DNA of 64,000 nucleotides, taken from Marinifilum caeruleilacunae. GTDB taxonomy: Bacteria; Bacteroidota; Bacteroidia; Bacteroidales; Marinifilaceae. The notes beneath the pieces were generated by a model that was not told the DNA's origin, did no database searches, and was given only the letters and a program-made list of their open reading frames with translations. Of this stretch, positions 9,614 through 18,366 are shown piece after piece. The DNA lies in NCBI RefSeq assembly GCF_013141825.1, contig NZ_RZNH01000017.1, positions 1 through 64,000 on the forward strand, written 5' to 3'. The position numbers and the translations under genes were made by a program. How positions within the stretch are numbered: position 1 is the stretch's first letter; each line of letters opens with the position of its first letter.

Positions 9614-10946
9614 CGATAAAAATCTCCTTTAGCATTCCCCTCAAACTATCAATCGACAAGTTTTGCTTTGCAATTCGATAGTTTTCTTCTGTTTTTTCTC
9701 TTCTGTATTCTTTATCTACCAGATATTTTATGCTTTCATCTGCAGCAGTCTGAATAATGCTCTGGTCTACTTCAACCAGATTTTCTGCTTTACTGTATTC
9801 ACTTCCCAGCGCTATTATGTGGAATCCAAACTGTTCAATATCGGTAAGGTAAACCGGGTATTTATAAGTTGCTATTGGCAGTTTTGCCACCAAAGCTTCC
9901 AGGAACTGATTACCCCAGCCTTCCAAAATACTCGGGTAGGTAACGATATCGGCAATGGAGTATGCATCCCATAATGAATAAACCTTTTTGCCATCCACAA
10001 GCTTGCGCTCATGGTTTACCCGATTGCTGATATCAATTACTTTAACCCCTTTTTGAACTGAATAATCTATCAAGTTTTGATAGTAGTGTTCCGATTCGTT
10101 TTGCCCGGCAAAAACCAGGTAAAACTCTGTATCGTTATTAATTATATCATTGTGGTACAACCTATTACCAAGCAGCTTTTCTTTTTTCTTTTGAACTTCG
10201 GATAGCAGATCAATTGCAATTTCTATTGCTTTACGCTCAACAACGCGGGTGGCCTGCATAAACACAATATCATTGGATTTTATTCCAAATTCTTTTCTCA
10301 AGTCTGCATTGTAATCATCAATTGCAATTAACTCCTGCTCAAATTCAAAAACATTGGGAACCACCACGGCTTCTAACCCGTACCTGTTTTTTAACTCGAT
10401 TTTAGCGATATGGTTGATGCAAACGTGCTTCACTTGATTGCTTACCGGCGGAAAATGTTTATCCAGCAAATCGTTCACAAAACTCACTTTTGGATTGGAA
10501 TACAACTCCCTTTCCCAATGAAAATCGTGATGATGACAAATTGCCTTGACGCCAGTTTTTTCAATGGCAGCATGAAATGCAATTCCTGCCGAAAGTCCCC
10601 AGCCAAGCGACAAAACATTATTCGGCACAATTACATCAATTTGCTGCTCACTGATGATCCTAACCAAATCATTTTCTATCTCTTTGGCCAGATCGTATAT
10701 TTCCTTTTCCAGTTGCGATTCATTTTCATAATCGCTTAAACTTTGGTAAGCATTTGCTACAATCCTATTATTTACCGGATGCTGATAATGAAGGGCCGGA
10801 ACCAATTCCGCCTCACAATTCCCCGAACTTCCGGCAATATATATTACCTCATGCCCAAGTTGCTCAAGGGCTTTTTTCCATTTATCCATTTCGAGCGAAA
10901 CTCCATCGGTTTCACCCACTCTAAAATGACAGAGTGCAATTCGCAT
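9600..10946 (-). CDS. GT4-type retaining glycosyltransferase
   Basis: A GT-B fold glycosyltransferase of 448 residues. The C-terminal half has the GT4 phosphate-binding pair in A-T-R-V-V-E-R-K (R234, R238/K239) and the E-x7-E motif E-G-W-G-N-Q-F-L-E (E342, E350). The N-terminal half binds the acceptor and has a histidine-rich stretch, C-H-H-H-D-F-H-W-E. No membrane segment; cytoplasmic. Its start codon shares one base with the symporter stop (TAATG) and its end overlaps the phosphorylase start, so it is made in step with catabolic enzymes. A biosynthetic-looking enzyme in a catabolic operon may run in reverse, transferring mannose or glucose from the imported glycoside to a nucleotide or phosphate, or may build mannosylglucosylglycerate. 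Donor and acceptor cannot be read from the sequence. Confidence 0.85.
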   Translation of the reverse strand: MRIALCHFRVGETDGVSLEMDKWKKALEQLGHEVIYIAGSSGNCEAELVPALHYQHPVNNRIVANAYQSLSDYENESQLEKEIYDLAKEIENDLVRIISEQQIDVIVPNNVLSLGWGLSAGIAFHAAIEKTGVKAICHHHDFHWERELYSNPKVSFVNDLLDKHFPPVSNQVKHVCINHIAKIELKNRYGLEAVVVPNVFEFEQELIAIDDYNADLRKEFGIKSNDIVFMQATRVVERKAIEIAIDLLSEVQKKKEKLLGNRLYHNDIINNDTEFYLVFAGQNESEHYYQNLIDYSVQKGVKVIDISNRVNHERKLVDGKKVYSLWDAYSIADIVTYPSILEGWGNQFLEALVAKLPIATYKYPVYLTDIEQFGFHIIALGSEYSKAENLVEVDQSIIQTAADESIKYLVDKEYRREKTEENYRIAKQNLSIDSLRGMLKEIFIDGTI

Positions 10947-12595
10947 TATCCAAATATTTGAGGGATGTACAAACTAAAAATTACGATTACGATGAAGAAC
11001 AATACCAAAATCACCGATTCTTTGGTGAGGATATCCTTCTTACGGATTTCGAATTTCACATCGGGTACCTTGTTGTTCTTGTCTTTAAACAGAACGCTTA
11101 CCACATAGGTAATGATTACACAAAGTCCAAAACCAGTGAAATTCAGCCAAATCCAGAAAATTTCAACTCCCGGGTCGAAACCGATAATCTCCTGCATGGT
11201 TTTCGAGAAAATCAGGTTGATCAATACAGAAAGAATGATACCTGCATTCATTCCATATTTGTTCGATTTTTTCGAAAGAATGGCCATAATAAAGGTTGCC
11301 AATACGGGTCCGTAGAATACCGAACCAATGGCATTAATAATTTCGATTACAGCACTTTCGCTGCCACCCAATAAAAATGCACAAGCAATACAAACGGTTC
11401 CCCAAAATACAACCGAAGCTTTCGAAAGCATCATGTATTTTACACCTGTAAGTTTCTTTTTTCCCCGGTTAAAGAAGTCCTCTACAGTTACTGCAGATAA
11501 AGAGTTTACAGTTGAACTCAAGGACGACATGGCTGCTGAAAGAATTCCGACCATTAATATCCCAATTACTCCATGAGGAAGGTATTTGGTGATAAAAACC
11601 GGCACCATTAAATCTGGTTTAATTCCAGACCTGGCATATTCTTCAGGGAAATATTTCTGGGTAATCAGACTGATATCTTCCAGGAAATCCGGTGCAACCG
11701 AAATTAATCCTCCCAATACCAAACCCATGGTACAGTATACCAATACAACAGGCAAACGAAGCATTCCATTTGCGAAGAGCAAGGTTCTAACTGTTTTTTC
11801 GTTCTTTGCTGAAAGCAAGCGTTGAGCTTGTGTCTGATCGCATCCATAATAAGATACGTACAAGAAAAATCCACCAATCAGCATGGGCCAGATTCCATAT
11901 TCGCTACCTTCTCCAATTCCCAGGTTATTTTGAATTACCACCAATCGGTCTGGATCAACATTGGCAATGGAACCTCCTTTTTCAATCATTAAATCGTAGC
12001 CAAAGACAAGGCAGATTAGCAATCCTGCAAACAGGATAATCATCTGAATTGCATCTCCCCAAACAACGGCTTTCATTCCGCCTTGCCAGGAATAGATAAT
12101 GGTTACAATACTAATGAGCGGGATGGTATAGACAAATGCAATATCCAATACTGCTTGTAAGATAATGGCAATGGTATAAACCATAACTCCGGTTGCCAGC
12201 GCTCTACTAATCTGGAAAACCACGCTCAGAATCAACCTTGTTGACACATCGTAGCGTCTTTCAACAAATTCGTAAATGCTGACTACTCCCGATCTGAATA
12301 GCGGCGGAATAATCACAATCATGATAAAAAACATGGCCAACGGAACAGCAAACTCAAAAGAGAGCCATTTCATACCTCCTCCTGCTTTCAATGCCACAAA
12401 TGCTGGTGCCGACACAAAACTAATTGCTGAAAGTTGTGTAGCCATAGTCGAAAGACTTAATGGAAACCAGCTTATACTCTTCCCTCCGAGAAAATAATCA
12501 GTAGAATCTTTATTGTCTTTAAAGAAATATCCCATTCCCAGGAATCCACCAAAGTAAAACAGGATAATAATATAATCGAGCCAATTCATTGACAA
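10946..12595 (-). CDS. Sodium:solute symporter (SSS family)
   Basis: An inner-membrane Na+-coupled importer of 549 residues with about 13-14 hydrophobic segments. The SSS signature is seen near the N terminus (D-Y-F-L-G-G-K-S-I-S-W, then S-L-S-T-M-A-T-Q-L-S-A-I-S-F) and in the middle (the G-Y-D...Q-R-L-L-S-A-K region). It is the second gene of the operon, 117 bases after the TonB receptor gene and across a terminator-like hairpin. It overlaps the GT4 start by one base. It should carry the solute delivered by the TonB receptor from the periplasm into the cytoplasm, where GH38, GT4 and GH13_18 act. The substrate is inferred from these neighbours only. Confidence 0.92.
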   Translation of the reverse strand: MSMNWLDYIIILFYFGGFLGMGYFFKDNKDSTDYFLGGKSISWFPLSLSTMATQLSAISFVSAPAFVALKAGGGMKWLSFEFAVPLAMFFIMIVIIPPLFRSGVVSIYEFVERRYDVSTRLILSVVFQISRALATGVMVYTIAIILQAVLDIAFVYTIPLISIVTIIYSWQGGMKAVVWGDAIQMIILFAGLLICLVFGYDLMIEKGGSIANVDPDRLVVIQNNLGIGEGSEYGIWPMLIGGFFLYVSYYGCDQTQAQRLLSAKNEKTVRTLLFANGMLRLPVVLVYCTMGLVLGGLISVAPDFLEDISLITQKYFPEEYARSGIKPDLMVPVFITKYLPHGVIGILMVGILSAAMSSLSSTVNSLSAVTVEDFFNRGKKKLTGVKYMMLSKASVVFWGTVCIACAFLLGGSESAVIEIINAIGSVFYGPVLATFIMAILSKKSNKYGMNAGIILSVLINLIFSKTMQEIIGFDPGVEIFWIWLNFTGFGLCVIITYVVSVLFKDKNNKVPDVKFEIRKKDILTKESVILVLFFIVIVIFSLYIPQIFG

Positions 12596-12616
12596 TTGTT
12601 TTTTGTTAGATAATCA

Positions 12617-12634
12617 TGCAGATCATGGTCTGCA
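12617..12634. promoter_or_regulatory. Imperfect palindrome between receptor and symporter genes
   Basis: The 18-base sequence TGCAGATCATGGTCTGCA matches its own reverse complement at 16 of 18 positions. It sits 22 bases before the symporter start and downstream of the receptor terminator. It could be an operator or an RNA hairpin controlling the enzyme part of the operon. No direct evidence of function. Confidence 0.35.
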
Positions 12635-12658
12635 ATTGGGTTTTGTTTTTTTTGAAAA

Positions 12659-12682
12659 AGGGAGAGAAATGATCCTCTCCCT
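12659..12682 (-). terminator. Intra-operon terminator after the TonB receptor gene
   Basis: The arms AGGGAGAG and CTCTCCCT pair perfectly around an 8-base loop, and on the minus strand are followed by TTTTTC then an A-run. It lies about 30 bases past the receptor stop and before the symporter gene. It probably gives partial termination, so receptor mRNA exceeds enzyme mRNA. Confidence 0.7.
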
Positions 12683-12712
12683 AAATTCCCTAAACAATAT
12701 TAAATGTACTTA

Positions 12713-15343
12713 TTAGAAGCTAAATGTCATTCTAAAGAATGCTCTTCTAGGAAGAATTGGACGTCCTACGAAGAATTCTCCAGCACCCGACTGGGTAACA
12801 TCCCTTGGATTACCTTCGGTTACACCGTTATCATCAAACAGGTTGAATACCGAAACTCCAAATCTTAATGTTTCTCCATCTTCGCCAAGATCCATGGTAT
12901 AACCAGCATCTAATCTGAAAATGTTAATTGCGTCAAGCTCAACTGCATTTGAAATGCTCGAGAATTTTTTCCCTGTATAGTTCCATGAGAAACCTGCATC
13001 AAATGCTCCATTGTCGTAGTTCAAGGCCGAATATGCCAACCAAGAAGGCTGTCTTTCCAATTCATTTCCTACGTACTCTGGATTGTCTTCACTCTCGTTG
13101 TACTCGTGATTTTGGTAGGTAACACTACCCGACCAGTCAAGGTTTTCTGCCAATTCATATCCCCAGGTTGCTTCAACACCAACCGCTTTTGTACTCAATG
13201 TAGTAACGGTTTCGATTGTAGTTCCCGGATTGTTAGGATCGTCGCGTAAATCAACATTTCTACGGTCGTTCAAATCAACAAAGTAAGTAGCAAATGTTCC
13301 TCTGAATTTTCCTGAACCATACTTCACACCAAGTTCTCCCTGGTAAATTTCTTCTGTTTTATAGGAACCAACTGTTCCGTCAGAAGCAATCTTAATACCA
13401 CGAGGTTGCGGGAAGAAGTATCCTTTGGTTACGTTACCATAAAGGTTCACCTTATCGTTCAATTCGTAGTTGGCAGCAATAACACCGGCCCAGTCCGAAT
13501 CTTTTCCTTTACCGTGAAGGTAAGCATTGTTCCCCCACTTCACAGTTTGTAAATCTGATGATAGAGAAGCATCACTATCCATTGTGTAAGTTGTATTTCC
13601 TTCGCGGGATACATCTGCTTCGATGGTTTCGTAACGGAAACCAACATCGATTCTCCATCTGTCCATCTTCATCTCGTTTGTAAGATAGAAAGCCTGTTTG
13701 TTTGCCGTAATGAAGTTGTTTGAATAAGCTGCTCCAGGATTGAACAAACCGTTCTTACTCAATGTCATTGGATCGCCACCACTTGTGTAAGAAATATCAA
13801 GCAAGTAAGGTTTTGATGTAAATTCTGATACATATCTTGTTTGAACATTCTGATCGTGAGCTTCGGTTCTAGACAAGAATACACCTGCAGTAATATTGTG
13901 CTCAACGGTTACACCTTCAAATTTCTTGGTAACGTTCATCTCTGTAGCCATATCGGTCATCGGACGATTACGGTCTAACAAAGTATTTACCAATACAAGA
14001 TCGTTTCCACCAATGGTACTGTTCGACATGCCGGTTCTGTTTGCAGAAATATTGCTCGCGTTTGGATCGATATCAGTCACAAAATTGTTTAATGTTGATG
14101 GATTACCCGATCCGGTAAGGAACAAGTTAAACTCGTGAGCATATCTTGCATAACGCATTTTTGCATCCATTTTAAGACCATTATCGAAATTGTGCTTGTA
14201 ATTGGCCATAAAATATCCACCTTTAGTGGCAACACCATCTTTAATAGGTGTTCTGTAAATTCCATCAGGAGTTGCATAAGATAAATGCTGTGCATGCATG
14301 GTTTGAATGGTTTTTACATCTTTTCCATCGTTGCCCTTTGCGTAGTCGCGAGAATCTCCATCCAATGGCAATGGCAAGAAGAACTGAACTCTGTCATCGA
14401 TCCATTGTCCCGAAACGATCAATTCACCATTATCAAACTCTTGTTTGATATTACCACGCAACTGGAAACCCTGTGTTGGCAAACCTGTATCAAGAGGTCC
14501 TTCATCGTAACGATAGAATCCACTTAAAGCATAGTAAGTGCGAGAATCTTCTCCTCCTAATTTACCTCCCGAGAAAAAGTCTGCTTTGTATCTTCCGTCT
14601 TCGGCAAATTCTAATTGAATGATGTTTTCAGGCTCATCGGTTCCTGTTTTAGAGATGTAGTTGATTACACCTGCAACCGAACCTGCTCCGTAAAGAATGG
14701 CAGCACCACCACGAGGAAAGTCAAGCGACTTGATACCCAAATCGTTTCTGATGTACACATCATGTGCCGATGAATTTAATCCGAAAGTACTGATTACCGG
14801 CATTCCATCATATTCAAGAGGGTTGAATACATACTGACCACCAGAAGGCAAACCACGAACAAATACATTGGTAGCAACTTCACCACCACCACCTTCGGCA
14901 GTAATACCAGGAACCGATCTTAAGATATCGGCCTGACTGCTTGCAGCCTTGTTCTGAATTTCTTTTGCTTTCATCGATGTCATCGACATTGCTGATTGCT
15001 TTTGAGAACGAATGGTTCTCGTACTGGTTACCATGATTTCATCAAGACCAACACCTTCGGTCATGGTAATGGTAACTGCATCGGAAGAAGTAACAACGGT
15101 TTCTTTGGTTTTGTAACCCACAAAACTTGTTACCAAAGTTACAGGCAAAGTTTCAACCTCTAATTCAAACTTACCGTCCATATCGGTAATGGTTCCGGTT
15201 GTTGTATTTTTAACGATTACACTAACGCCAGGAATCGAAACTCCGTTTACATCCTGTACTAATCCTGTAACAGTATTTTGCGCAATGCTGGTAAATGCAA
15301 AACATGTTAGTAACATCAGGATTAAAACTCTCATTTTTTTCAT
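12713..15343 (-). CDS. TonB-dependent outer-membrane receptor
   Basis: An outer-membrane beta-barrel that takes up a ligand with TonB energy. Of its 876 residues, the first 21 or so are a signal peptide ending S-I-A-Q. A carboxypeptidase-D-like domain follows (N-T-V-T-G-L-V-Q-D to about residue 95), then a plug domain (I-R-S-Q-K-Q-S-A through G-G-G-G-E-V-A-T-N-V-F-V-R-G-L-P-S-G-G), then the barrel, ending in an aromatic residue (F-R-M-T-F-S-F). It is shorter than SusC proteins and no SusD follows, so it is a stand-alone receptor, not part of a Sus pair. It is the first gene of the operon. Two LacI-type operators lie 58-90 bases upstream, so it is very probably controlled by the divergent lacI gene. 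The ligand is inferred to be a glycerate glycoside or a small oligosaccharide. Confidence 0.92.
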   Translation of the reverse strand: MKKMRVLILMLLTCFAFTSIAQNTVTGLVQDVNGVSIPGVSVIVKNTTTGTITDMDGKFELEVETLPVTLVTSFVGYKTKETVVTSSDAVTITMTEGVGLDEIMVTSTRTIRSQKQSAMSMTSMKAKEIQNKAASSQADILRSVPGITAEGGGGEVATNVFVRGLPSGGQYVFNPLEYDGMPVISTFGLNSSAHDVYIRNDLGIKSLDFPRGGAAILYGAGSVAGVINYISKTGTDEPENIIQLEFAEDGRYKADFFSGGKLGGEDSRTYYALSGFYRYDEGPLDTGLPTQGFQLRGNIKQEFDNGELIVSGQWIDDRVQFFLPLPLDGDSRDYAKGNDGKDVKTIQTMHAQHLSYATPDGIYRTPIKDGVATKGGYFMANYKHNFDNGLKMDAKMRYARYAHEFNLFLTGSGNPSTLNNFVTDIDPNASNISANRTGMSNSTIGGNDLVLVNTLLDRNRPMTDMATEMNVTKKFEGVTVEHNITAGVFLSRTEAHDQNVQTRYVSEFTSKPYLLDISYTSGGDPMTLSKNGLFNPGAAYSNNFITANKQAFYLTNEMKMDRWRIDVGFRYETIEADVSREGNTTYTMDSDASLSSDLQTVKWGNNAYLHGKGKDSDWAGVIAANYELNDKVNLYGNVTKGYFFPQPRGIKIASDGTVGSYKTEEIYQGELGVKYGSGKFRGTFATYFVDLNDRRNVDLRDDPNNPGTTIETVTTLSTKAVGVEATWGYELAENLDWSGSVTYQNHEYNESEDNPEYVGNELERQPSWLAYSALNYDNGAFDAGFSWNYTGKKFSSISNAVELDAINIFRLDAGYTMDLGEDGETLRFGVSVFNLFDDNGVTEGNPRDVTQSGAGEFFVGRPILPRRAFFRMTFSF

Positions 15344-15401
15344 ATTACAATGGTTTAGAAATTAGATTTGCTAACAAAGTACGATCTTAAAAAAATAGAA
15401 T

Positions 15402-15413
15402 GCAAACGTTAAC
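15402..15413. promoter_or_regulatory. LacI-family operator, site 1
   Basis: GCAAACGTTAAC agrees at 10 of 12 positions with the perfect site 2 (15421-15432). The two centres are 19 bases apart, about two helical turns. It lies between the divergent receptor gene and lacI gene. Confidence 0.65.
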
Positions 15414-15420
15414 ATCTTAC

Positions 15421-15432
15421 GTAAACGTTTAC
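15421..15432. promoter_or_regulatory. LacI-family operator, site 2
   Basis: GTAAACGTTTAC is a perfect 12-base palindrome with the central CG typical of LacI-family operators. It lies 20 bases before the promoter-like box of the lacI gene and upstream of the receptor gene, so one repressor could control both. Confidence 0.75.
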
Positions 15433-15452
15433 AGTTAATAACTTTTTTTAGC

Positions 15453-15460
15453 TATATTTG
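15453..15460 (+). promoter_or_regulatory. Promoter -7 box of the lacI gene
   Basis: TATATTTG fits the Bacteroidota -7 consensus TAnnTTTG. It lies 38 bases before the GTG start of the regulator. No clear -33 TTTG is seen; a T-run takes its place. Confidence 0.5.
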
Positions 15461-15497
15461 ACATTTAGAATCAATCCACATAATGTAAATAATTATC

Positions 15498-16514
15498 GTG
15501 AAGAGGACAACTTTAAAAGACATTGCAAAAGCCTTAAACACAACCATTGCAACGGTTTCGAGAGCATTGCATGACAATCCTGAAATTAGTGATGAAATGA
15601 AAAACAGGGTTCGGGAAGTAGCCAAATTGTACGACTACAAACCCAATTCAACAGCTCTTTCTCTTAAATTTCAGAAGTCGTATACATTTGGTGTGATTTT
15701 CTTTACCCTGAACCAATATTTCACTACCCAGATATTAAGTGGTTTGCTACAGGAGGCAACCAAAAACGGCTACAAATTGATTGTTGCAGAGAGCAATTAC
15801 GACCCCAAAAAGGAACTTGAACTGATACAAGAATTTTATGAACTAAACGTAGACGGCATATTGATTCTACCAAGTAGAAAACTGAATACCAAGCGATTTG
15901 AACTGGAAAATATAATTCGTGATGATGTTCCCTTCGTGATAATTGACAGGACCATCTACTTTGAAAAGAAAAAAATTCCCTTTATCACTTCGGACGATTA
16001 TGTGGGAACCAGAGAAGGCATTAGCCATTTAATCAAAAAGGGTTATAAACGCTTCGCGCAGATTAAAGGCTTGGATAGTTCTTCCATTTCGAATATCAGG
16101 TACCAGGCATTTCTGGAAACGCTTACCAGGCATAAGCTCGAAATCGATCATCGGAAAATTATTTCCTGCCAGGAATTCACCAAAGAAGAAGGCGAAGAGC
16201 TAGCCAACCAATTGATGTCTTTGGAAGACAAACCTGATGTTATTTTTTGCATCAGTGATATGGTAGCAGTAGGCGTATTACATGCACTAAGAAAAAAAGG
16301 CTATCGGGTACCCGAAGATGTTGCCGTACTAGGATTTAGCAATTCCAATATCTGTGAAGTATGTACACCACAGCTTTCTACAATTCATCAGCCTGGAGTT
16401 GAAATGGGAAAAAAGAGCATCAAGCTAATCTTATCCAATATCAAACAAAAGAAAGACATTTCGGATGTTAAAATTGTAATGAAAACCAAATTAATTGAAA
16501 GAGAATCAACTTAA
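15498..16514 (+). CDS. LacI-family transcriptional regulator
   Basis: A 338-residue sugar-responsive DNA-binding protein. The N terminus holds the LacI helix-turn-helix (T-L-K-D-I-A-K-A-L, then A-T-V-S-R-A-L-H-D-N-P-E-I-S) and hinge helix (N-S-T-A-L-S-L). A periplasmic-binding-protein-like effector domain follows (about residues 60-338), with family stretches such as D-G-I-L-I-L-P-S and P-E-D-V-A-V-L-G-F-S-N. The start is GTG, chosen because it leads directly into the helix-turn-helix. It is divergent from the TonB receptor operon and the two operators lie between them, so it most likely regulates that operon and itself. The effector is unknown and could be the imported glycoside or a breakdown product. 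A hotdog thioesterase gene follows 11 bases later on the same strand. Confidence 0.93.
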   Translation: MKRTTLKDIAKALNTTIATVSRALHDNPEISDEMKNRVREVAKLYDYKPNSTALSLKFQKSYTFGVIFFTLNQYFTTQILSGLLQEATKNGYKLIVAESNYDPKKELELIQEFYELNVDGILILPSRKLNTKRFELENIIRDDVPFVIIDRTIYFEKKKIPFITSDDYVGTREGISHLIKKGYKRFAQIKGLDSSSISNIRYQAFLETLTRHKLEIDHRKIISCQEFTKEEGEELANQLMSLEDKPDVIFCISDMVAVGVLHALRKKGYRVPEDVAVLGFSNSNICEVCTPQLSTIHQPGVEMGKKSIKLILSNIKQKKDISDVKIVMKTKLIEREST

Positions 16515-16525
16515 TACACACATAA

Positions 16526-16987
16526 ATGAAAGGAATACAAGATTACTATCCCGACCATTTTGCACAATGCTATGGCTGCGGGAGATTAAATGAGCATGGT
16601 CATCAGCTGAAAACCTATTGGGAGGGTGAAAATACGGTCACCAAATTTGTCCCAAAAGAATACCACACGGCCATTCCGGGATTCGTTTACGGCGGCATGC
16701 TTGCTTCAGTAATCGATTGCCATGGAACAGGTTCGGCCGCATTGGCTTTTGCCAGGCAGCAAAACATTGAACTTTGCGAACACAATGCTCCAAGGTGCGT
16801 TACCGCTTCGCTGCAGGTAAAATATTTAAAACCAACTCCCATTGATGGCGAGATCGAAATCAGGGGAAAAATTGCTGAAATAAGCGAAAGAAAAGCAAAA
16901 ATTGAGGCTGAGCTATTTGCCGGGGGAAAACTCTGCGTAACTGGCGAAATTGTAGCAGTTTTGGTGCCCGATAATTTTGGCGATTAA
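16526..16987 (+). CDS. Hotdog-fold thioesterase (PaaI-like)
   Basis: A 153-residue hotdog-fold protein, probably hydrolysing acyl-CoA thioesters. The family region G-F-V-Y-G-G-M-L-A-S-V-I-D-C-H (about residues 50-65) forms the hotdog helix with its catalytic acid, and the strand T-A-S-L-Q-V-K-Y-L-K-P-T-P follows. The N terminus has C-Y-G-C-G (residues 13-17), as in many PaaI-like members. It lies 11 bases after lacI, probably co-transcribed, and ends at a strong bidirectional terminator. The acyl substrate is unknown and there is no obvious link to the glycoside pathway. Confidence 0.85.
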   Translation: MKGIQDYYPDHFAQCYGCGRLNEHGHQLKTYWEGENTVTKFVPKEYHTAIPGFVYGGMLASVIDCHGTGSAALAFARQQNIELCEHNAPRCVTASLQVKYLKPTPIDGEIEIRGKIAEISERKAKIEAELFAGGKLCVTGEIVAVLVPDNFGD

Positions 16988-16990
16988 AAA

Positions 16991-17031
16991 AAACAAAAGG
17001 CTATTCACACCATGCGAATAGTCTTTTGTTT
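16991..17031. terminator. Bidirectional terminator between thioesterase and TolC genes
   Basis: Arms of 16 bases pair with a single G-U wobble. Runs of A and T flank both sides, so it can stop transcripts from both converging genes. Confidence 0.8.
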
Positions 17032-17048
17032 TTAATATGTCGGATCAC

Positions 17049-18353
17049 TTATTCATTCAGGATTCCTCCCGTTAATCGAACCAATGAGGTCTTGGATTGT
17101 ATCAAATTAAATATCGCATTTAACCTTGCCAGGGCAACATTCTGATACACCACTTGCACATCTCGATAGTTGAATGAGTTGATACTACCAGCTTCATACT
17201 TGTCTTTCGAAATGGACAGGTTCAGTTCTGCAGCCTCGAGGTTCTCCTCGGCCAGCAAATACAACTCTCTTCGAACCTGGTACAACTCAAAGTTTTGAGC
17301 CAGTATATTGCTTAAGCTGTGCTTTAAATCTTCGGTTTCTATTTTGCCAATATCCTCCTGAATTTTTGCAATCTGCAATGCCCTTCGGTTAGAGTTTCCA
17401 TTGAAAATCATGTAACTCAAACTTAAATTGGCGTACAAATTATGCGAATCGGCAGTACTCGAAGACATGCCGTCCAGTTTGGTTTTGACACGATTTCCTT
17501 GTATTCCTGCACCCAAACTCAACTTGGGGTAAAAATTACTTCTGGCCAATTCCACATCGCGCTTTAGAATCATTTCCTGAATGTAACGATTCTTCAGGTT
17601 ACTATTGTCGTTTAACATTTTATCCAGCAATGCAGCCAACTGGTAATCATCGCTTACAGGTAAAAACGCATCGCTAAACTGGTAAGTTTTACTCTCTTTA
17701 ACTCCCAATAAAAAATTCAAGTCGCGAACTGCGTTATTAAAGTTCACCTCCTGCAAAAGATAAGCCGATCGATCTTCCAACCAGGCATTTTTGGCTTGCA
17801 AAACATCATAGGTAACCGAGCTTCCAAGCTCCTTGCCTATTTTACGTTTCTCGAATCTATCAGATGATAAACTCATGATTTTCTCACTTACTTTTAACCT
17901 TTCTTTTTCAAGTAAAATCTTGTAGTAAGCAAGAATAATCAGCTCTATTCTGTTTTCGATTGCCACTATGGTGTTTCCTTCCGATAATTGCTGCAAATCG
18001 TTGAATTTGTCTTTACGAATGCTTACTGCAAAGCCATCGAAGAGCGTCCAGTTTAAATCGAGAGAAGGCGAAGCTGTAAGACGGTTGAAATCATTGGTTT
18101 CATTATAATCCTTAATGCCACGCCCCTGAAGGTTGAATTGAATGCTTGGATATCGCCCCACATTTCCCCAGCTGTTATTCAATTCTGAAATCTCTTCGGA
18201 TTTACGGATAATTTTTAGTTCGTAATTGTTTTCCAATCCAACTTGAATTGCTTTTGATAAACTCAGTTCTTCCTGGGCAATTAGTCCCACACAAAACAGG
18301 TTAGCAATCAGGAGTAATGATATCTTTTTTATCATTGTTTGTCTTTTTATCAT
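17049..18353 (-). CDS. TolC-family outer-membrane efflux protein
   Basis: The outer-membrane channel of a tripartite efflux pump. It has 434 residues with a signal peptide ending L-I-A-Q-E. A second Met six codons in (18335) is an equally good start and gives a more typical signal peptide. The mature protein shows the TolC repeat pattern of long alpha-helices and beta-strands, starting L-S-L-S-K-A-I-Q-V-G-L-E-N-N-Y. It is the third gene of the operon, 13 bases after the RND permease gene. Exported compounds cannot be inferred. Confidence 0.9.
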   Translation of the reverse strand: MIKRQTMIKKISLLLIANLFCVGLIAQEELSLSKAIQVGLENNYELKIIRKSEEISELNNSWGNVGRYPSIQFNLQGRGIKDYNETNDFNRLTASPSLDLNWTLFDGFAVSIRKDKFNDLQQLSEGNTIVAIENRIELIILAYYKILLEKERLKVSEKIMSLSSDRFEKRKIGKELGSSVTYDVLQAKNAWLEDRSAYLLQEVNFNNAVRDLNFLLGVKESKTYQFSDAFLPVSDDYQLAALLDKMLNDNSNLKNRYIQEMILKRDVELARSNFYPKLSLGAGIQGNRVKTKLDGMSSSTADSHNLYANLSLSYMIFNGNSNRRALQIAKIQEDIGKIETEDLKHSLSNILAQNFELYQVRRELYLLAEENLEAAELNLSISKDKYEAGSINSFNYRDVQVVYQNVALARLNAIFNLIQSKTSLVRLTGGILNE

Positions 18354-18366
18354 GGTTCGATAGGAA

